From Pontibacter beigongshangensis (GTDB taxonomy: Bacteria; Bacteroidota; Bacteroidia; Cytophagales; Hymenobacteraceae), in NCBI RefSeq assembly GCF_014332515.1, contig NZ_VFSD01000001.1, positions 434,001-498,000 on the forward strand: a stretch of DNA of 64,000 bases, in the 5' to 3' direction. Below the pieces are notes generated by a model. The model searched no databases and had not been told where the DNA came from. It saw only the letters and a list, made by a program, of their open reading frames with translations. Each line of letters opens with the position of its first letter. The stretch's first letter is position 1. Positions 1 through 7,654 of this stretch are shown one piece after another. The translations under genes were made by a program, and so were the position numbers.

Positions 1-255
1 GATTGTGGCCTCTCACCAGGCGAGTCTGGATAAAAAGTAAATAGAGCTTACATACAGGCGCCTGCAAAACGGGCGCCTTTTTTTTTTGACTCTCCAGCCC
101 CCTTTAACTGCAGGAGCAGGGGCTGGATATTTTTCTTCGCTACTCGCTTAACCTGTGCGCCGGGTGTGGAACAGGAGCAGCCCGAAAACCTTTTGCCTGA
201 AAAACCCTATAACCAGAAGACCTCAACAAGTTTTTACCAATAAAGCTATATCAGC
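1..255. other. Window edge: possible 3' end of an upstream gene, terminator, leader
   Basis: The first ~40 bases can be read on the plus strand as the tail of an open frame ending in TAA at 38-40, followed directly by a strong terminator at 56-87. This suggests that a plus-strand gene ends at the window edge, but too little remains to identify it. The rest (about 90-255) is the leader region of the reductase gene. I see no other gene in it. Confidence 0.4.
56..87 (+). terminator. Rho-independent terminator
   Basis: A 7-bp stem (AGGCGCC at 56-62 with GGCGCCT at 72-78) and a 9-nt loop are followed by an uninterrupted run of ten T. It would end a transcript entering from the left edge. Confidence 0.85.
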
Positions 256-1317
256 ATGGCTGCCTTTACTGACAACACTGAATCCGGATACATGCCGCTT
301 CGGATTGCTGCCATTACAGAAGAAATAAAAGATTTTAAGACTTTCGAATTCGATCAGGAGAGTAAGCTTCGGTACAAGGCAGGGCAGTATCTTACCTTTG
401 TGCACCGCTTTCAGGGAGAGGAAGTAAGAAGGTCTTATTCCATCATCTCGAGCCCGGCGCTGCAGGAGCCACTGGCCATAGGTGTAAAAAGGATAGAAAA
501 TGGCTATTTCTCCCGTCAGCTGGTAGATCATGCCAGGCCCGGAGATGTGGTCCTGACCACGGGGGCTGCCGGCTTCTTTACCCTGCCCGACGATATGACC
601 CCTTTTAAGCAAGTGTTCCTTCTGGCGGCAGGAAGTGGCATCACACCTGTTCTGTCTATCCTGAAAACGGTTCTGGCCGCGCACCCTGCGGTGCAGGTGG
701 TGCTGATCTACAGCAACAGCAGTGCTCAGAAAACGGCTTTCCGCGATTACCTGCTGCAGCTAAAAGAGCAGTACCGGGAGCGTCTGCAACTGGAGCTGCT
801 CTACAGCAATTCAGAGAACCTCCTTAGGGCCAGGCTCCACCGGGAGTTGCTGCACCTGTTCCTGCAGCAGTACGCCGCTGCCCCGCTCACGCAAACTCTG
901 TTCTACGTGTGCGGTCCGCTCAACTATATGCGCATGTGCCAGTACACATTGCGGCAGGCAAAGGTCCCGCTCAGCAACATCCGGAAAGAAAGCTTTAACA
1001 TCGATAAATCGCCTCCCCCACCCGTTCGTCCACCCGATATGGCAGCGCATACGGTAAAGCTATGGTATAGAAATGAACCTTATCTCCTGCGGGTGCAGTA
1101 CCCCGACAGCATTTTGAAAGTAGCCAGAAAAGCGGGGCTAAAAGTCCCCTACAGCTGCGAAACCGGCCGCTGCGGCAACTGCGTGGCCAGGTGCAGGAGC
1201 GGCAAGGTCTGGATGTCTTATAACGAGGTGCTGACGGAGAAAGAGCTGGATGCGGGCCTTATCCTGACCTGCACAGGCTACCCTATTGGTGGTGATGCGG
1301 AACTTGAAATTACCTGA
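256..1317 (+). CDS. PaaE-type ferredoxin reductase (FAD, NAD(P)H, 2Fe-2S)
   Basis: This 353-aa cytoplasmic flavoprotein should pass electrons from NAD(P)H through FAD to a plant-type 2Fe-2S centre, as in the PaaE/HmpX reductase subunits of ring-hydroxylating oxygenases. An FAD domain (RRSYSI motif, about residues 50-60) is followed by a nucleotide-binding domain (AAGSGITPVLSIL, then YVCGP) and a C-terminal ferredoxin domain with CETGRCGNC and a fourth Cys in LTCTGYP. The length is normal for the family. No paa oxygenase or phenylacetate genes lie nearby, so the electron acceptor is unknown. The first ATG is at 256 and an in-frame ATG at 292 is an alternative start. Confidence 0.88.
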   Translation: MAAFTDNTESGYMPLRIAAITEEIKDFKTFEFDQESKLRYKAGQYLTFVHRFQGEEVRRSYSIISSPALQEPLAIGVKRIENGYFSRQLVDHARPGDVVLTTGAAGFFTLPDDMTPFKQVFLLAAGSGITPVLSILKTVLAAHPAVQVVLIYSNSSAQKTAFRDYLLQLKEQYRERLQLELLYSNSENLLRARLHRELLHLFLQQYAAAPLTQTLFYVCGPLNYMRMCQYTLRQAKVPLSNIRKESFNIDKSPPPPVRPPDMAAHTVKLWYRNEPYLLRVQYPDSILKVARKAGLKVPYSCETGRCGNCVARCRSGKVWMSYNEVLTEKELDAGLILTCTGYPIGGDAELEIT

Positions 1318-1372
1318 GCCTGCCGCAGCTCCACCTTACCATGAAATTTGACGATGCCCGGCAATAAAAATC

Positions 1373-1420
1373 AAATTATTCTAATGAAAAAGCCCCTCCG
1401 GCCGGTTAGATTGCTGCTGC
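1373..1420 (+). repeat. Intergenic CCTCCGGAGG-family repeat, copy 1
   Basis: AATTATTCTAATGAAAA is followed by GCCCCTCCGG and then TTGCTGCTGC. The palindrome is truncated after CCGG. It lies between the convergent 3' ends of the reductase and YceI genes. Confidence 0.85.
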
Positions 1421-1446
1421 ACCCTGTACGGAGCAGACAGGCAAAT

Positions 1447-1486
1447 AAAAGCCCCGGCTGTTTTTGCAGTCCGGGGCCTTTTGAAT
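1447..1486 (-). terminator. Terminator (bidirectional) downstream of yceI-like gene
   Basis: CCCCGG at 1452-1457 pairs with CCGGGG at 1471-1476, extended by an A-run on the left and a T-run on the right, so it can work on both strands. It lies between two convergent genes. Confidence 0.75.
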
Positions 1487-1492
1487 AATTTG

Positions 1493-2029
1493 TTAGGATT
1501 GTTTTACCAGCTGAACTTCGCAGAGCAGGCGGATATCGTCACTCACTACGACACTTCCGGCCTCGGTTACGGCATTCCAGGTAAGGCCAAATTCCTTACG
1601 GCTGATTTTGCCTGTCACCGTAAAGCCAGCCTTTGTCTGGCCATAGGGATCTACCACGATGCCGGCATACTCTACGTCTACCGTTAGGGGTTTGGTGTTG
1701 CCTCTTATAGTAAGGTCTCCGTGTAGCTTAGCCTTGCCATCTCCGGTGGTCTCATAATTCTTACCTTCAAACCTGACCTGGCTATGCTCCTCGGCAGCAA
1801 AAAAATCAGCTGATTTCAGGTGCGTGTCGCGCTGCTCGTTATTGGTGCTGATGGAATCTACATCAGCCGTGAAAACAATGTGCGAAGCTCTCTCAAAATC
1901 TTCATCTTCTGTTTCCACTTCAATGTCGAACTGGCCGAAGTAACCGGTTACAGTCGTTATCATCAGGTGTTTTACTTTGAACTGGATCTCTGAGTGGCCC
2001 GGGTCCACTTTCCATTTTGTCTTTGCCAT
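1493..2029 (-). CDS. YceI family protein
   Basis: This 178-aa protein opens with the family signature (WKVDPGHSEIQFKVKHL) and has the expected lipocalin-like beta-barrel pattern to the end (LTWN near residue 150). YceI proteins bind long isoprenoid or other amphiphilic ligands. Many are periplasmic, but this copy has no signal peptide and is probably cytoplasmic. It is a single gene convergent with the reductase. The ATG at 2029 fits the family N-terminus exactly. The ligand is unknown. Confidence 0.9.
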   Translation of the reverse strand: MAKTKWKVDPGHSEIQFKVKHLMITTVTGYFGQFDIEVETEDEDFERASHIVFTADVDSISTNNEQRDTHLKSADFFAAEEHSQVRFEGKNYETTGDGKAKLHGDLTIRGNTKPLTVDVEYAGIVVDPYGQTKAGFTVTGKISRKEFGLTWNAVTEAGSVVVSDDIRLLCEVQLVKQS

Positions 2030-2537
2030 AGTTTATTTTTTGTTTATGAATAAAGTGCTAATAATGAGGGTTTCAGAGTACTAAAAATATGTATAAAAAC
2101 ATCATTGCCATCAGGCTAAGAAGGAGAAGGGCCTTCAGACGCTTCTGATGCTTTTGCATATTGAGAAGCCGCTGCCCTAGTTGGTGATAATACCAAACAA
2201 GGGCCAGCGGTGCAGCTTTTCTGGAATAACAGTAGGAAAGCGTTCTGCTTAGCCTGACGGACAGGGTGAAATAATAAACCTCCCTGCCTATATAAGACGC
2301 TGGCGGTGTATTTTCATACTTTGCTTCAACAAATAAAGTTGTCTGAAGACAGCTACGGCTTTTCAGGAGATGCAGGACTTAGGAAGCCTTCGACAGAAAC
2401 TGAAAAACAGGAACCCAGACTTCCGGGATTTTTGTCGCTGCCTTAATGGAATATAGAGGGGTACAAACTGAAAAAAGCTGGCAGGGCCGCCCTCCTGTCG
2501 AAAGCAGTCCTGCCAACCTGACAATGCTGGTGTTGTC
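2030..2537. other. Gene-free stretch between yceI-like and glgP-like genes
   Basis: It holds the upstream region of the YceI gene and the downstream region of the phosphorylase-like gene, with a terminator at 2471-2515. No convincing open frame and no copy of the interspersed repeat were seen. Confidence 0.5.
2471..2515 (-). terminator. Terminator of the phosphorylase-like gene
   Basis: On the minus strand TGGCAGG (2509-2515) pairs with CCTGCCA (2479-2485), and a run of six T follows (A-run at 2471-2476 on the plus strand). Confidence 0.7.
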
Positions 2538-4190
2538 TTATTTATACAAGAGCGTGTAATATTCGTGTGCCATACGGTTGGCATCGAACATGGGCACCAC
2601 ATCGTTCATGCTTTTCTTCACAATGCTGAGCCACTTCTGCTTGTTGCGGTAATAGGTCGGAATAATCTCCTCTTCCAGCACAGTCATCATGTTCAGGTAA
2701 TCAGCATCGTCCTGCAGTGCGTCGGGCAGCGAAGTATCTACAATAGGAAGCAGGAAACTGTTCTCGCCATGCACCCCGAATTCAGGGATCCAGCCGTCCT
2801 GCACCGAGAAATTAATGGAGCCGTTCATGGCAGCTGTCATGCCACTGGTGCCAGAGGCTTCGCGTGGCCGCCGTGGCGTGTTCAGCCAGACATCGGACCC
2901 CTGCTTAAGCTTTCTGGAAAGTTCTATCTCGTAGCCGGTGAGCACTGCCATATTGTTGCGCTTGTAAGAGAAGTTAACCAGTTTGTTAAAAACCTCCACG
3001 GCTCCATAATCATAGGGATAGGGCTTGCCTGCCCAGATTACCTGTATCGGTTCGTTTTGCCTGCTAAGCAGGTCAAAAAACCGGTTCATGTCGCGCATGA
3101 GCAGGTCCGCTCTTTTATAGGCGGCAAATCTCCTGGCCCACACAATGGTCAGCACGTTAGGGTCGAACAACTTGCCTGTCTGGTCGGCCACCACTTCAAA
3201 GAGCGTCATTTTCATCTGGCGCTTGCGCAAAGCCAGCAACTCGTCGTTGTCATTTTTGCAGGCATGCATCATCACGCTATCCATCCAGAAAGGCACGTTC
3301 TGCGCGTTGGTAATAGCTTTTATGTCACAGATGCCCTCGTTTTCGTACCACATGTGCTGCGCCACTTTTCCGTGCAGCTGCGATACGCCATTTGCTATTT
3401 TAGAGAGCCGGAGGGCTGCCAGCGTATGGTTAAACATATGGCCATGCATACCAGTAATTTCCCGGGCCTCCTCTAAGGGGATATTGCCGAAAAAGCTCAT
3501 TCTGTTCAGCAACTGAATATCATGCTCCTCATTACCTGCTTTCTCTGGTGTATGCGTGGTAAACACCATGCGTTTCTGAAGCTCCTTTACATCGCCTTCA
3601 AATTTCTCGAGCAGGTGAAACGCCAGCGGCAAGGCATGGCCCTCATTCATATGGTAGATATCTGTGCCGCCAAGGGCATCTACCACCTTGGCACCACCTA
3701 TGCCCAACACAATACTCTGAGAAATTCTGGCGTTGGTTTCTACATCATATAGCTTATGGGTAATGGTGCGGGCCAGGTAATCGTTTTCGGGAATGTCGGT
3801 GGTCAGGAAGTACATGGGCACTGTTCCGAAGGTCTCCGGCTTCAGCACCATGGCTTTCACAAAAACCGGGTGCCCGTTTACCACTACTTTTACGGTAATG
3901 CCTGAGTCTTCCAGAAAGGAGTAGAACTTTTTCTGAAAAACGACCCGCATGGTCTGGTCCTCGTTCCGCATCTGGTCGTAGTAGCCGAACTTCCATAAAA
4001 TTCCAATCCCGATCATGTTCTGACGCAGATCATAAGCACTACGCATGTGTGAGCCTGCCAGAAAACCAAGGCCGCCTGAGTAGGTTTTAAGGGCCTGGTG
4101 AATCCCGAATTCCATGCTGAAATAAGCTACCCGCTTACCATATTTTTCATCTGTGTCGTATGGATGATACCATCTATCGTAGTTCGTCAT
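2538..4190 (-). CDS. glgP: Short alpha-glucan phosphorylase-family protein (GT35), PLP lysine absent
   Basis: This 550-aa protein belongs to the short GT35 branch (alpha-glucan phosphorylases of the TIGR02094 type). The N-terminus AYFSMEFGIHQALKTYSGGLG and the C-terminal EASGTSG...NG block are family hallmarks. Classical phosphorylases split alpha-1,4-glucan with phosphate and need PLP on a lysine in EASGTxxMK. Here the motif reads EASGTSGMTAAMNG, with Thr452 (codon ACA, plus-strand 2835-2837) at the lysine position. The protein may therefore not be a PLP-dependent phosphorylase, although the GT-B fold looks intact. It has no glycogen-gene neighbours in the window. The ATG at 4190 is the only sensible start. 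Confidence 0.85.
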   Translation of the reverse strand: MTNYDRWYHPYDTDEKYGKRVAYFSMEFGIHQALKTYSGGLGFLAGSHMRSAYDLRQNMIGIGILWKFGYYDQMRNEDQTMRVVFQKKFYSFLEDSGITVKVVVNGHPVFVKAMVLKPETFGTVPMYFLTTDIPENDYLARTITHKLYDVETNARISQSIVLGIGGAKVVDALGGTDIYHMNEGHALPLAFHLLEKFEGDVKELQKRMVFTTHTPEKAGNEEHDIQLLNRMSFFGNIPLEEAREITGMHGHMFNHTLAALRLSKIANGVSQLHGKVAQHMWYENEGICDIKAITNAQNVPFWMDSVMMHACKNDNDELLALRKRQMKMTLFEVVADQTGKLFDPNVLTIVWARRFAAYKRADLLMRDMNRFFDLLSRQNEPIQVIWAGKPYPYDYGAVEVFNKLVNFSYKRNNMAVLTGYEIELSRKLKQGSDVWLNTPRRPREASGTSGMTAAMNGSINFSVQDGWIPEFGVHGENSFLLPIVDTSLPDALQDDADYLNMMTVLEEEIIPTYYRNKQKWLSIVKKSMNDVVPMFDANRMAHEYYTLLYK

Positions 4191-4666
4191 AAGTGATTTT
4201 TATTTTCAGATTAGTTACAGGATCTGTACCGGATTGAGAGCCTGATCTAAAGTATGTTTTTGCGCCTCTTTTTGCCTTTTATAGGCACTGGCCCCCTACT
4301 TTTTCAGGCCAGAATATTTTCAGAGCAAGGGTAGCAACATGCCAACCTCAGGCTCACGCTTACTCAAACCGGACAACTGTAAACTGTTTCTATATTATCG
4401 TTTTCTTTTTAATTACTGAGCGGCCAGCTAAGGACCAACTGTGGAACCTGCTATACCCGCACGGGGACAGCAGGTGCTTTTGGCCCCCACTCCAACAGGC
4501 ACCCATGGCTGCCAGGCCGGATGCCTTTATCTGTAAATATAATAAAAGTTAAATATTATAACCTATGGTACAATATCTAATTTATTATAACTAACATAAA
4601 CCTGGAATAAGCATGAAAGGTCTCTGTTTTATGGCATTGCCAGACAATACTATTTTTCGCTTATGC
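4191..4666. other. Gene-free stretch, AT-rich
   Basis: This is the upstream region of the phosphorylase-like gene and the downstream region of the histidine kinase gene. It becomes AT-rich at about 4540-4610. No small gene, RNA gene or repeat copy was recognised. Confidence 0.5.
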
Positions 4667-5734
4667 CTATTTAGATAATGAGATATAGAAAGTTGTGCCT
4701 TCATTTTCTTTGCTCTCAAACCAGATTCTGCCTCCCTGAATTTCTACCAGGTCTTTCACAATGGACAGGCCAATACCTACCGACTTCTCGCCGGACAAAC
4801 CTGCTCTGGCGGCTTTGGTAAACCGCTCGAAGAGGTAAGGCTGATCTTCCGGGGGTATTCCAATCCCATTATCAGCATGTACGATGAGCAACTGCGTAGG
4901 CTCGTCCTGAATTGTAATGGTGATTTTACCGTCAGGCCTGGTGAATTTGATGGAGTTGGCTATCAGATTATTCATGATCTGGTCCATCTTCACGATATCT
5001 GCCATGGCAAATGCTTTTGACGGTCCCCTAATCTCGAAGGCCTGGCTAATGCTGTTGCTCGAGGCATAAGTTTCTACTACATTTCTTACTTTTTCAACCA
5101 TATCCAGCCGCTCCAGGTTAACATTCACTGTATTCGACTTTAAGTGCTCTTCGCTCAGAATGTCTGATATGAGGTTAACACAAGCTTCACAGGCCTGTTT
5201 TATAAAGCGGGTATAGTTCGATATCTCATCATAAACGTGCTGCTGATGATCTTTTTCGAGGGAGTCGGCTATGCTCTGCACTATGGCTAAGGGGCCACGA
5301 AGGTCATGGGCAACAATCTCTAAAGCGGTATTTTTCTTTCTGGTAAACTCCACCAGGTAGGCCAGGTACTGCTCCCGCGGGGTAATATCTTCTACTATGC
5401 CAGCCACAGAAACAACTTTATCCTGCTCATCTGTAATCGGGTAAGCTTCTATATGAATTATTTTATCGAACGAACCCGGAAAATGAAGCCGGAAATCCAG
5501 GCTACAGGTCTGGCCCTGCAGCAGAAGATCAAAATTCGTGGATAGCAAAGGAAAATCGTCAGGATGGACCAATTCCAAAAGCAGATCAGGCTTATGCAGA
5601 AAACCGTCCAGGGTTCCATTCCAGATCTTTTCTATAGCCTTGTTCAGATATTCAAAATGAGCCTGTGTCAGGTTATACAAAAAGAAAACCTTGGGACTGG
5701 ATTCTCCGATCTTTTCAAGAAGGCGTGTATCCAT
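4667..5734 (-). CDS. PAS-domain sensor histidine kinase
   Basis: This 355-aa soluble sensor kinase has an N-terminal PAS fold (about 15-120), a HisKA dimerisation segment with the phospho-acceptor His143 in HDLRGPL, and a HATPase domain. The HATPase domain shows the N box (MNNLIANSIKF), the G1 box (DNGIGIPPEDQ), an F box (LFERF) and the G2 box (GIGLSIVKDL). There are no membrane segments or signal peptide, so it should sense a cytoplasmic cue. No response regulator is adjacent (orphan kinase). An in-frame TTG at 5755 would add seven residues. The ATG at 5734 is preferred. Confidence 0.9.
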   Translation of the reverse strand: MDTRLLEKIGESSPKVFFLYNLTQAHFEYLNKAIEKIWNGTLDGFLHKPDLLLELVHPDDFPLLSTNFDLLLQGQTCSLDFRLHFPGSFDKIIHIEAYPITDEQDKVVSVAGIVEDITPREQYLAYLVEFTRKKNTALEIVAHDLRGPLAIVQSIADSLEKDHQQHVYDEISNYTRFIKQACEACVNLISDILSEEHLKSNTVNVNLERLDMVEKVRNVVETYASSNSISQAFEIRGPSKAFAMADIVKMDQIMNNLIANSIKFTRPDGKITITIQDEPTQLLIVHADNGIGIPPEDQPYLFERFTKAARAGLSGEKSVGIGLSIVKDLVEIQGGRIWFESKENEGTTFYISLSK

Positions 5735-5936
5735 ATGGGGTGTTGTGGGGTACAAATTTTCACTTTTTAGTTCCTAAACCTTACGCAGGAATATTGCTAT
5801 AGTTCTATCAGATAAGGAACTGCCCCTGTATCTGAAACAGGCAGGACTTTAGCTGTGCCAATCATCCTGGTGGCTATCATATTTTTACAGTCTGGTTGCA
5901 GCTATGCTGCCATTTGGCAGGTTAGGTATAATCAAA

Positions 5937-5981
5937 CTTCCCGGCAGGTAACAGAAAATGTGGTTGTTACCTGCCGGGAAG
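5937..5981 (-). terminator. 16-bp hairpin, probable terminator of the membrane-protein gene
   Basis: CTTCCCGGCAGGTAAC at 5937-5952 pairs perfectly with 5966-5981 around a 13-nt loop. It lies ~150 bp past the stop of the minus-strand gene at 6131. The T-run on either side is weak, so the terminator role is likely rather than certain. Confidence 0.55.
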
Positions 5982-6042
5982 CTTTCCCAAATCTCTTGTT
6001 ATGGCCATGTGCTACATAAACATTTTTTGTCGGGTTGTAAAG

Positions 6043-6088
6043 CAATTATTCTAATGAAAACGCCCCTCCGGAGCTTTCTGCTTCTGCT
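6043..6088 (+). repeat. Intergenic CCTCCGGAGG-family repeat, copy 2
   Basis: AATTATTCTAATGAAAA is followed by CGCCCCTCCGGAGC and a CTGCTTCTGC tail. It lies just past the 3' end of the minus-strand membrane-protein gene. Confidence 0.9.
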
Positions 6089-6130
6089 CATCAACAACCC
6101 ACTGTTCATACTATATGAAACACGGGACTG

Positions 6131-6925
6131 CTACCTGAAAGAAAGGGCGGTGGAGTTGGTATAGGCTTTGATATACTTAAACAGCGTCCAGATTAGCACC
6201 AGGATGCCGGTCATCTCCAGGCCTTCCTCCACAGTGGTGATAAAGGAGTAGGTAATATTTTCTTCACCATAGGCACTGGAATAGGCGCCTCCCAGCAGCT
6301 CTACTCCCAGGGCGCCTCCTACATACAAGGCGGCGGCTGTTGCAAATCTAACTTTAAACCTGGCAGGTAGGCCCAGGAAAAACTTCAGAAAGTAGATTCC
6401 AAACCCCGCCACGAAAAGCATTCCTACAATAACCCACGAAAAATATAAAATTCCGGTAAACTCAAAAGCGTCCCGAAGCGGGTTGATCATGCGTTCGTGC
6501 GTGCCGGTGGCCTCATCAAAAGAAAGGTACATAAACAGATAACCTAATATGGTCCAGTGGCGGGCAAAGGCGTCCTTTACTTTTTGCTTATGCAAAGCCA
6601 CGATACGGAACAAAAAGCCGGCAAAAAGTAAAATCAGAGCCGAGAAGTAAGACGGTATATTGCCTTCTGTATCCAGGTTAAAGTTTGGCACAAAACCATA
6701 GGCTGAGTCATACCCCCCTTTGTAGAGCAAAAAAGAGCCGATGATGCTGAACAGAACCAGAATAGCCGTTATAACAGCAAGCGTCTTTACAATGGTTGAG
6801 GTGTTAATGGAAATGCCGGCAGAAGTCTTTTGCTGAAGGCCCGGCTCATTTACAGCCACGGTATCTTCATTTAATGCCATTCTTTTCAAGATAGAGGTGT
6901 CGTTTTGTATGGTAGAATCTTTCAT
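6131..6925 (-). CDS. Multi-pass membrane protein of unknown function
   Basis: This 264-aa protein has about six hydrophobic segments after a ~45-residue soluble N-terminus. I do not recognise the family with certainty. Two blocks look alike: FEFTGILYFSWV near residue 145 and LEMTGILVLIWT near 240, each preceded by acidic residues (FDEATGTHE and VEEG). This hints at an internal duplication with conserved acidic/His residues in or near the membrane. It is a single gene flanked by its own terminator and repeat copy 2. The start at 6925 is the first ATG. A role in transport or sensing cannot be decided from the sequence. Confidence 0.75.
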   Translation of the reverse strand: MKDSTIQNDTSILKRMALNEDTVAVNEPGLQQKTSAGISINTSTIVKTLAVITAILVLFSIIGSFLLYKGGYDSAYGFVPNFNLDTEGNIPSYFSALILLFAGFLFRIVALHKQKVKDAFARHWTILGYLFMYLSFDEATGTHERMINPLRDAFEFTGILYFSWVIVGMLFVAGFGIYFLKFFLGLPARFKVRFATAAALYVGGALGVELLGGAYSSAYGEENITYSFITTVEEGLEMTGILVLIWTLFKYIKAYTNSTALSFR

Positions 6926-7331
6926 ATTTTATAATTGCTGTAACACAATTTTAAACGACGCTTTACAGCTAATGTTAAGCTTTTATGAATATTTTTGTTT
7001 ACTTATATTTTTCGGAAGCTATTAATGCTACTGCCATACATGCCTTATACTGTTGTAAATCAGACTATTATGTTTTTTTATAAATATGTTTTGTGTACGT
7101 TATCTCTTTGTCCTGGTGTGATAATAGCACCTGACAAAGCGGGATACCCGAATCTTTTTAGTATTATATAAACCCGTAATAGTGAAATATGCAATAATAG
7201 CAGGCGGTATTTTAATTGCTATTAGGATTGCCTGCACGAAAGCCCCATCGCCTGAACCTCGCTCCTCTGTGCTAGTATTTACCATATCACCGCCTGATTT
7301 TTGTCCTATTTTATTTATTTATGGCATTATA

Positions 7332-7347
7332 TATCCTGATCAGGATA
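7332..7347. promoter_or_regulatory. 16-bp perfect palindrome, possible operator
   Basis: TATCCTGATCAGGATA is its own reverse complement. It lies ~400 bp upstream of the minus-strand membrane-protein gene with no other clear target. It could be a protein-binding site or chance. Confidence 0.25.
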
Positions 7348-7598
7348 ATCTGTAAAGTTTATCCGGACACAAACGATAGAAAAACCAATTAGTAGCCGGT
7401 ACTTCTCGGCGGTCAGCTGTTTCATCATACCATTATCATCTGGATTCGGTGCATAAGCTTCCGTGCGGTGCCCCCTGACTGCGCACTTTGGGTAAGGCAG
7501 CCTTTGGTCTGGTTCCTGTTAAGAAGGATCTGTCGGGAAGAAGTCCCGGGGATAAGGGCAACAAATGAAGCAATAGGAGTATAACAACCTGCCTCAAA

Positions 7599-7633
7599 AA
7601 AATCCCCTGGAAAACAAGTTGCCAGGGGATTTT
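7599..7633 (-). terminator. Terminator of the ABC-F gene
   Basis: A 12-bp perfect stem (AAAATCCCCTGG at 7599-7610 with CCAGGGGATTTT at 7622-7633) is followed on the minus strand by a run of T (A-run from 7596). It starts ~20 bp past the stop codon. Confidence 0.9.
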
Positions 7634-7654
7634 CAAAATTGCAGGAAACTTTGG

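Larger units (their letters stand above)
5735..6130. other. Gene-free stretch with hairpin and repeat copy
   Basis: It holds the kinase upstream region, a 16-bp hairpin at 5937-5981 and repeat copy 2 at 6043-6088. A short open frame starting inside the repeat copy is discussed as a possible leader reading and is not called as a gene. Confidence 0.6.
6926..7654. other. Gene-free stretch (729 bp)
   Basis: It is AT-rich up to about 7420. A perfect 16-bp palindrome TATCCTGATCAGGATA is at 7332-7347 and the ABC-F terminator is at 7599-7633. Short open frames here (for example 61 codons at 7100-7285) have no recognisable features and are not called. Confidence 0.5.

Noticed and set aside
1411..1420. 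CTGCTGC runs considered as simple microsatellites
   Set aside because: They recur at a fixed side and distance from the CCTCCGGAGG core at most loci, so they belong to the repeat element.
7100..7285. A 61-codon minus-strand frame in the stretch before the ABC-F gene
   Set aside because: No homology, no promoter box and no conserved feature. The mildly hydrophobic stretch is not enough.
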